Source: Gemmatimonadaceae bacterium
GTDB taxonomy: Bacteria > Gemmatimonadota > Gemmatimonadetes > Gemmatimonadales > Gemmatimonadaceae
Direction: 5' to 3'
Assembly: GCA_019752115.1 (NCBI GenBank)
Contig: JAIEMN010000006.1
Location: 20,944-84,943 of the forward strand
DNA: 64,000 nt
A program made the translations under genes and the position numbers. Of the stretch, positions 60,030 to 64,000 are shown one piece after another (the first letter of the stretch is position 1; each line of letters opens with the position of its first letter). Under the pieces are notes generated by a model. The model saw only the letters and a program-made list of their open reading frames with translations, ran no database searches and was not told the origin of the DNA.

Positions 60030-60884
60030 ATGCCCACGACCCCTGCCCCTGATCTTGTCGCTCGCATGGAGCGACTGGCCGCGCACATTGCGGCCCATGC
60101 CGGCGAGCCGCTGTCGCTGGCGCAGCTCGCGCGCGAGGCGGCGATGAGCCCGCATCACCTGCAGCGCACGTTCACCGCCGTGATGGGGGTGAGCCCCAAG
60201 GCGTATCACGCGGCCAAGCGGCTCGAGCGCTTCAAGGCGCGCCTGCGCGATGGCGATGCCGTGCTCGATGCCACCTTCGACGCCGGCTATGGCTCCACGA
60301 GCCGCGTCTACGAACAGGTGACGGGCGGACTGGGGATGACCCCGAGTACGTATCGGGCCGGCGGCGCCGGAGAGACGATCACCTGGGCGGTGCGCGAGTC
60401 GGCGTTCGGTACGCTGCTCATGGCGGCCACCGTACGTGGCGTGTGTCTCGTGGAGTTCGGCGACGGCGAGGCGGAGCTGGTGGCGCGCCTCGGCGCCGAG
60501 TTTCCGCGGGCCACGCTGGTGCCGGCGGGCGAGGCGGCGCGCGAGCCGCTCGATGCGTGGATGGCGGCGCTTGATGCCCACGTGGTGGAGCGCGCGCCGC
60601 GCCCGGAGTTACCGCTCGATCTGCGCGGGACGGCCTTTCAGATCAAGGTGTGGCGCTTTCTGCTGAGCGTGAAGCCGGGGCGCGTGGTGAGCTACGGCGA
60701 GATCGCGCAGGAGATCGGCCACCCCGACGCCGTGCGGGCGGTGGGCACGGCGTGCGGGGCCAATCGCATTGCGGTGTTGGTGCCGTGCCATCGCGCCCTG
60801 CGGGCGGATGGCACGTTGGGGGGCTATCGCTGGGGGCTGGAACGCAAGCGCGTCCTGCTCGACCGCGAACGCTTACGGCCGTAG
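60030..60884 (+). CDS. AraC-type/methylguanine-DNA methyltransferase fusion (Ada C-terminal type)
   Basis: 284 aa from ATG 60030 (GGAG at the right distance; an upstream ATG at 60000 also exists). The N-terminal AraC-type HTH (LSLAQLAREAAMSPHHLQRTFTAVMGVSPKAYH) is followed by the Ogt/AGT domain with the active-site Cys in VLVPCHRAL and GTLGGYRWGLERKR. It removes alkyl groups from O6-guanine and may control gene expression. The Ada N-terminal methyl-phosphotriester domain is missing, so a methyl sensor Cys is absent. Confidence 0.93.
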   Translation: MPTTPAPDLVARMERLAAHIAAHAGEPLSLAQLAREAAMSPHHLQRTFTAVMGVSPKAYHAAKRLERFKARLRDGDAVLDATFDAGYGSTSRVYEQVTGGLGMTPSTYRAGGAGETITWAVRESAFGTLLMAATVRGVCLVEFGDGEAELVARLGAEFPRATLVPAGEAAREPLDAWMAALDAHVVERAPRPELPLDLRGTAFQIKVWRFLLSVKPGRVVSYGEIAQEIGHPDAVRAVGTACGANRIAVLVPCHRALRADGTLGGYRWGLERKRVLLDRERLRP

Positions 60885-62297
60885 GCGCCGACTGTTCACG
60901 GAGTAGAGGAAGCCGGTGTACTGCATCTCCTCCCAGGTCTGATCGCCCCAGCGGACGTCGACCTTGGGATCGGGATTGTGCGGGTTCGCGGCCGAATTGT
61001 CGTACCACGCCTTGGACGTGATCTTCGCGCCCGCCGGAATCTCGAGCGGCTTGGCGAACATGTAGTACGTCTGCCAGTTGAAGTCGTAGCGCGGCACATC
61101 GAGGATGATCTCGCTCGTGCCATCGGGCTTCTCGAGCGTGTACTGCCAGCGCGTGCCGCGCAGATGCGTGTGCGGGAAGAGCCCGTAGATCTTCACCGGC
61201 TCGTTGATCGTGATCGTGCTCGGCACCATCACATCCTTCTGGCCGGCGGGGAGCGTGAACTTGCCGTTGAGGAAGTTGCTGGCGATCACCTGCTCCTGCG
61301 GCGCGGCCTTGGCGAACTGAAAGCCCACGCTCGTGCGATCCTGCCGTTCGTGGCCATGCGCCGTGTAGTGCATCTGGAAGACGAGCGTCGTCCCCGCCCG
61401 GACGCGGAGCGCGGTGCCTTCGGGGAAGCGCACGACGTTGGTGCCCGGGGCGGTGGTGCCGATCAGATTGCCGACGCGCATCGGGGGCGCGTTGCGCGGA
61501 TCCTTGCGCGGCGGATCGGTGAACTCGTTGTTGGCATCGAACTCCACCGCCGGCTTGGCCGCGGGACGCGCGGCAGCGGGCGCGCCGCTACCCGGCGATG
61601 CGGCGCCCGGTGCCGCGGCACCCGCCGGCGGCGGCGCCTGCGGCGCGCGCGCATAGACGAGCACGTGGTGCACGACCTCGCGCGAGCCCGGCATGATCTC
61701 GATGGCCTGCACCCACTTGTCTTCGGTGAAGTTCGTGGGGATTTCGAAGTACTGATACTCGACGGTTCCCGAGGCGGGCACGGTGAACGGCTCGTTCATC
61801 GTGAAGACGGCATCGGGCGTGCCGATCTCCCACTGCGAGTCGAAGACCGGCGTGGGGGGCAGCGCGCGTTTGTTGCCGACCTTCGCGCCATCGTCGATCC
61901 AGCGGAGGATCGCCTGGCGATCGAGATCCGCGAGACGGCGATCGTTGCTGAACACCCCGCGCGGGCCGTCGGCGTGCCAGGGGGGCATGTAGCCGGTGCT
62001 CACGGCGTCGCGGATGTCCTTCGCGTACGCCTTTACGGTATCGGCGTCGAGCATCGAGAACGGCCCGATGCCGCCCGGGCGATGACAGCTCGCGCAGTTC
62101 TTGTACAGCACGGGCGCGACATCCTTGCCGAAGTCGGGCGCGGTGCCCTGCGCGACGAGGGGCGTCAGCTGCGGCGCCACCAGCGGCGCGTGCGTGCGGC
62201 CAATCGACAGGGTCAGTGGCGCGAGCAGCGCCACGCCAACGAGCACGGCTTTCGCCGCGCGCCCATCGCGGGGGGGACGAGGAACCAAGCGAGGCAT
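60873..62297 (-). CDS. c-type cytochrome with copper monooxygenase-like domain
   Basis: 474 aa. An N-terminal membrane/signal region (AVLVGVALLAPLTLSIG) leads to a haem c motif NCASCHRPGG (CxxCH). The later part has His-rich motifs REVVHHVLVYA, FQMHYTAHGHE, and LFPHTHLRG, as in PHM/DBM-type copper type II monooxygenases. An alanine/proline linker (about 230-260) lies inside. It may pass electrons from haem to copper outside the cytoplasm. The gene ends 12 bp inside the Ada-like gene on the other strand. Confidence 0.85.
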   Translation of the reverse strand: MPRLVPRPPRDGRAAKAVLVGVALLAPLTLSIGRTHAPLVAPQLTPLVAQGTAPDFGKDVAPVLYKNCASCHRPGGIGPFSMLDADTVKAYAKDIRDAVSTGYMPPWHADGPRGVFSNDRRLADLDRQAILRWIDDGAKVGNKRALPPTPVFDSQWEIGTPDAVFTMNEPFTVPASGTVEYQYFEIPTNFTEDKWVQAIEIMPGSREVVHHVLVYARAPQAPPPAGAAAPGAASPGSGAPAAARPAAKPAVEFDANNEFTDPPRKDPRNAPPMRVGNLIGTTAPGTNVVRFPEGTALRVRAGTTLVFQMHYTAHGHERQDRTSVGFQFAKAAPQEQVIASNFLNGKFTLPAGQKDVMVPSTITINEPVKIYGLFPHTHLRGTRWQYTLEKPDGTSEIILDVPRYDFNWQTYYMFAKPLEIPAGAKITSKAWYDNSAANPHNPDPKVDVRWGDQTWEEMQYTGFLYSVNSRRLRP

Positions 62298-62545
62298 AAG
62301 CTGGGGCAGAAGGACGCACGGCCGGTGGTCGCGGCTGCGTCGCCGCGTCTCATCGGCCCTGCGTGGCGGGACCTGATGTGCGCGAATCTACGCGGGGCGC
62401 GACGTGCCTGGGGTCTCTTTCCCGAACCTTAGCGGCGAGCTCGTCCGTGTTGTGCTCCCTGGCGGCTACATTCTGGTGCGGGGTTCAGCATCACGACCGA
62501 CCGCTGACGTCGACCCGCTCGGGCGGCCGAGCGAAGGAGCATGGT
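62298..62545. other. Divergent intergenic region, no clear element
   Basis: The 248-bp gap between the divergent cytochrome and phosphatase genes should hold both promoters. I see no strong palindrome or repeat. AAGGAGC at 62534-62540 is the ribosome-binding site for the phosphatase gene. Confidence 0.5.
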
Positions 62546-63139
62546 GTGACCGGAATGCAGTGGCGCAGACTCGTGCCGCGCGCGTGGCGCGCCGCCGTCG
62601 TCCCTGTGGCGATGCTGATGGCCGTGACGCTGCCGCCGTCGCGCGCGATGGCGCAGCCGTCGCTGGTCATCCTGGTGCGCCACGGGGAGAAGCAGCCGAC
62701 ACCGGCCGACGATCCAAGCCTCAGTGAGGCCGGTGTGGCGCGCGCGCAGGCACTCGCCGAGGCGCTGTCGCACACGACCCCGTCCACGATTCTCGTCTCG
62801 GCGCGCAAGCGCACCGCCGAGACGGCCGTGCCGGTCGCCAAGGCCACCGGCGTCACGCCCACGGTCATCGCGCTGGATGCGTCGCATGTGAAAGCGGTCG
62901 CTGAGGCGGTGATGAAGGCGAAGGGTGTGGTGCTCGTGGTCGGCCACAGCAACACCGTGCCGGCCATCGTGAACGCGCTCGGCGGCCCCAAGCTCCCCGA
63001 TCTCTGCGACGCCAGTTACGCCACGATGTTCCTCGTGACGCCGGCCGCCAACGGTTTGCCCACGCAGGTCGTGCGCGCGTCGTACGGGGCGCCCGACGCG
63101 CCGGCGGCAGCCAACTGCGCCGGCATGACTCCCAAGTGA
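62546..63139 (+). CDS. Exported histidine phosphatase (SixA/phosphoglycerate mutase-like)
   Basis: 197 aa from GTG 62546, 6 bp after GGAG (ATG 62555 is less well spaced). A signal peptide (AAVVPVAMLMAVTLPPSRAMA) is followed by the RHG motif VILVRHGEKQP, then SARKRTAETAVPVA and the second His in VVGHSNTVPAI. The family removes phosphate from small molecules or proteins; an exported copy suggests a phosphatase for sugar phosphates or phytate. Its stop overlaps the GTG start of the methyltransferase. Confidence 0.88.
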   Translation: MTGMQWRRLVPRAWRAAVVPVAMLMAVTLPPSRAMAQPSLVILVRHGEKQPTPADDPSLSEAGVARAQALAEALSHTTPSTILVSARKRTAETAVPVAKATGVTPTVIALDASHVKAVAEAVMKAKGVVLVVGHSNTVPAIVNALGGPKLPDLCDASYATMFLVTPAANGLPTQVVRASYGAPDAPAAANCAGMTPK

Positions 63140-63918
63140 GTGCGGAGCCGGTGAGCGGCGCGGGGCAGGAGCAGCGCGGCGATCACTTCGGGATCGTCGC
63201 GCGCGGCTACGCGGCCCATCGCCCCACGTATCCGGGCGAGCTGTTCGCGTGGCTGGCCACGCAGGTCCCGACGCGCGCCCTCGCCTGGGATGTCGGGTGC
63301 GGCTCCGGACAGGCGAGTGTCGCGTTAGCCGATCATTTCGAGCGCGTGGTCGCCACCGATCTCAACGCGCAGCAGATCGAGGCCGCCGTGCCGCATCCGC
63401 GCGTGGCGTATCACGCGGCCGCGGCGCACATGAGCGGCTTGTCCGATCGCTCCGTCTCTCTGGTGACGGTCGCGCAGGCGCTGCACTGGTTTGACGTCGA
63501 CGCCTTTCACGCCGAAGTGAAGCGCGTGCTGGTGCCGGGTGGTGTGATCGCCGAGTGGACCTATTCGCTGATGTTCACGCCCGGCCATGAACGGGTGGGC
63601 GCACTCGTGAATGATCTCGATCGCCTCGTGCATCCGTGGTGGCCGCCGGAGCGACGGCACGTCGATGATCACTACGCGATGCTGCCGTTTCCCTTTGGCT
63701 CCCTCGAGGCGCCGTGGTTCCGCATGACCGCCGAGTGGACGAAGGGGCAGCTGCTCGGCTACCTCAGCACGTGGTCGGCGATCACGCGCTGCAAGGCGCT
63801 CACGGGGCAGGATCTGCTGGCGGAGTTTGAGGCAGCGCTGGAGGAGGCGTGGGGGACGCGGTCGACGGTGTTGGTGGAGTGGCCGCTTACCTTGCGGGTG
63901 GGGTACTTGCTGAGGTGA
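63136..63918 (+). CDS. Class I SAM-dependent methyltransferase
   Basis: 260 aa from GTG 63136, overlapping the phosphatase stop (GTGA). Motifs: DHFGIVARGYAAHRPTYPGEL, motif I AWDVGCGSGQASVALAD, acidic VVATDLNAQQIEAA, and VTVAQALHWFDVDAFHAEVKRVLVPGGVIAEWTY. This is the UbiE/Tam-like small-molecule methyltransferase group; the substrate is unknown. Its TGA is directly followed by a 13-bp tandem repeat that runs off the window. Confidence 0.93.
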   Translation: MSAEPVSGAGQEQRGDHFGIVARGYAAHRPTYPGELFAWLATQVPTRALAWDVGCGSGQASVALADHFERVVATDLNAQQIEAAVPHPRVAYHAAAAHMSGLSDRSVSLVTVAQALHWFDVDAFHAEVKRVLVPGGVIAEWTYSLMFTPGHERVGALVNDLDRLVHPWWPPERRHVDDHYAMLPFPFGSLEAPWFRMTAEWTKGQLLGYLSTWSAITRCKALTGQDLLAEFEAALEEAWGTRSTVLVEWPLTLRVGYLLR

Positions 63919-63919
63919 A

Positions 63920-64000
63920 GCGTATACGTACTGCGTATACGTACTGCGTATACGTACTGCGTATACGTACTGCGTATACGTACTGCGTATACGTACTGCG
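63920..64000. repeat. Tandem 13-bp repeat GCGTATACGTACT
   Basis: Six exact copies of GCGTATACGTACT plus a partial one to the window end, starting two bases after the TGA stop of the methyltransferase gene. The unit shares GCGYATACGT with the palindrome at 31310-31450. The array probably continues beyond this window. Confidence 0.95.

Noticed and set aside
62441..62480. Possible promoter TTGTGC / TACATT before the phosphatase gene
   Set aside because: The spacing is only 11 bp, too short for a sigma-70 promoter.
63920..64000. Array resembling a CRISPR
   Set aside because: The copies are directly adjacent 13-bp units with no spacers, so it is a tandem repeat, not CRISPR.

Overview
The window is about 64 kb of GC-rich bacterial chromosome, densely packed with genes (coding density above 90 %). 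I find no rRNA, tRNA, transposase, integrase, CRISPR array or phage gene. The content suggests a free-living, aerobic, heavily regulated bacterium, and I would guess Gemmatimonadota. The basis is the high GC, frequent GTG starts, many PAS/GAF histidine kinases, a large SARP/BTAD-AAA regulator, Tat-exported peptidases, many lipoproteins and beta-propellers, and a double-WYL regulator. The phylum is an inference from gene style only.

Layout. 1-0.9 kb: a low-GC putative nuclease. 0.9-9 kb: a serine biosynthesis cluster on the minus strand (class V aminotransferase, phosphoserine phosphatase-like HAD enzyme, FAD-linked 2-hydroxyacid dehydrogenase, SerA). It is interrupted by a toxin-antitoxin island (lone XRE regulator, HipBA, MazEF, DUF2283), each module with its own palindromic operator. 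9-18.5 kb: MerR regulator, alpha/beta hydrolase and a minus-strand signalling block (CheY-like regulator, NtrC-like activator, PAS-GAF kinase, acidic/histone-H1-like protein, HD-GYP regulator, second kinase). 18.6-25.3 kb: zinc-ribbon membrane protein, glutamine synthetase, Mn-type SOD, beta-propeller lipoprotein, S1/P1-type hydrolase, glycosyltransferase. 25.3-34.9 kb: M24 and S9 peptidases, DinB protein, membrane protein, HEGVH protein, MBL hydrolase, GNAT, SBP56-like propeller, Cys-rich protein. 35-41 kb: aldo/keto reductase, ferritin, DUF305 lipoprotein, LVIVD lipoprotein, peroxiredoxin, YbjN/TY-Chap-like protein. 42-49 kb: double-WYL regulator divergent from a von Willebrand A protein, then a membrane-anchored SARP-AAA regulator. 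49-64 kb: EXORDIUM-like lipoprotein, a hybrid kinase with a one-base frameshift in its receiver domain, DUF350, lytic transglycosylase, methyltransferases, ECF sigma factor, YdjM-like protein, class C serine hydrolase, Ada-type alkyltransferase, c-type cytochrome/copper oxygenase-like protein and a histidine phosphatase.

The most unusual feature is not a gene. The gaps between genes hold at least six unrelated families of hairpin-forming or tandem repeats. They start exactly at, or run over, the stop codon of the gene beside them, and in several cases supply that stop codon. One family is centred on TGATCA with AACCC/GGGTT arms and includes a 52-bp perfect palindrome. One has nested EcoRI-like arms. 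One is built of 13-bp GCGYATACGT units and one of 10-bp TAGCGATCGG units. One, made of 14-15-bp units, also occurs inside reading frames, where it encodes Pro-Ala-Val linkers in three different proteins. This looks like a layered system of 3'-end elements acting as terminators, mRNA-end stabilisers or mobile REP/MITE-like units, and it deserves genome-wide study.

Working logic: oxidative-stress and metal functions (SOD, ferritin, peroxiredoxin, DUF305) and secreted hydrolases dominate the middle. Signalling and DNA-damage functions (double-WYL regulator, Ada, ECF sigma, hybrid kinase) dominate the right half. The serine cluster may pair SerA with an enzyme that recycles its by-product D-2-hydroxyglutarate.
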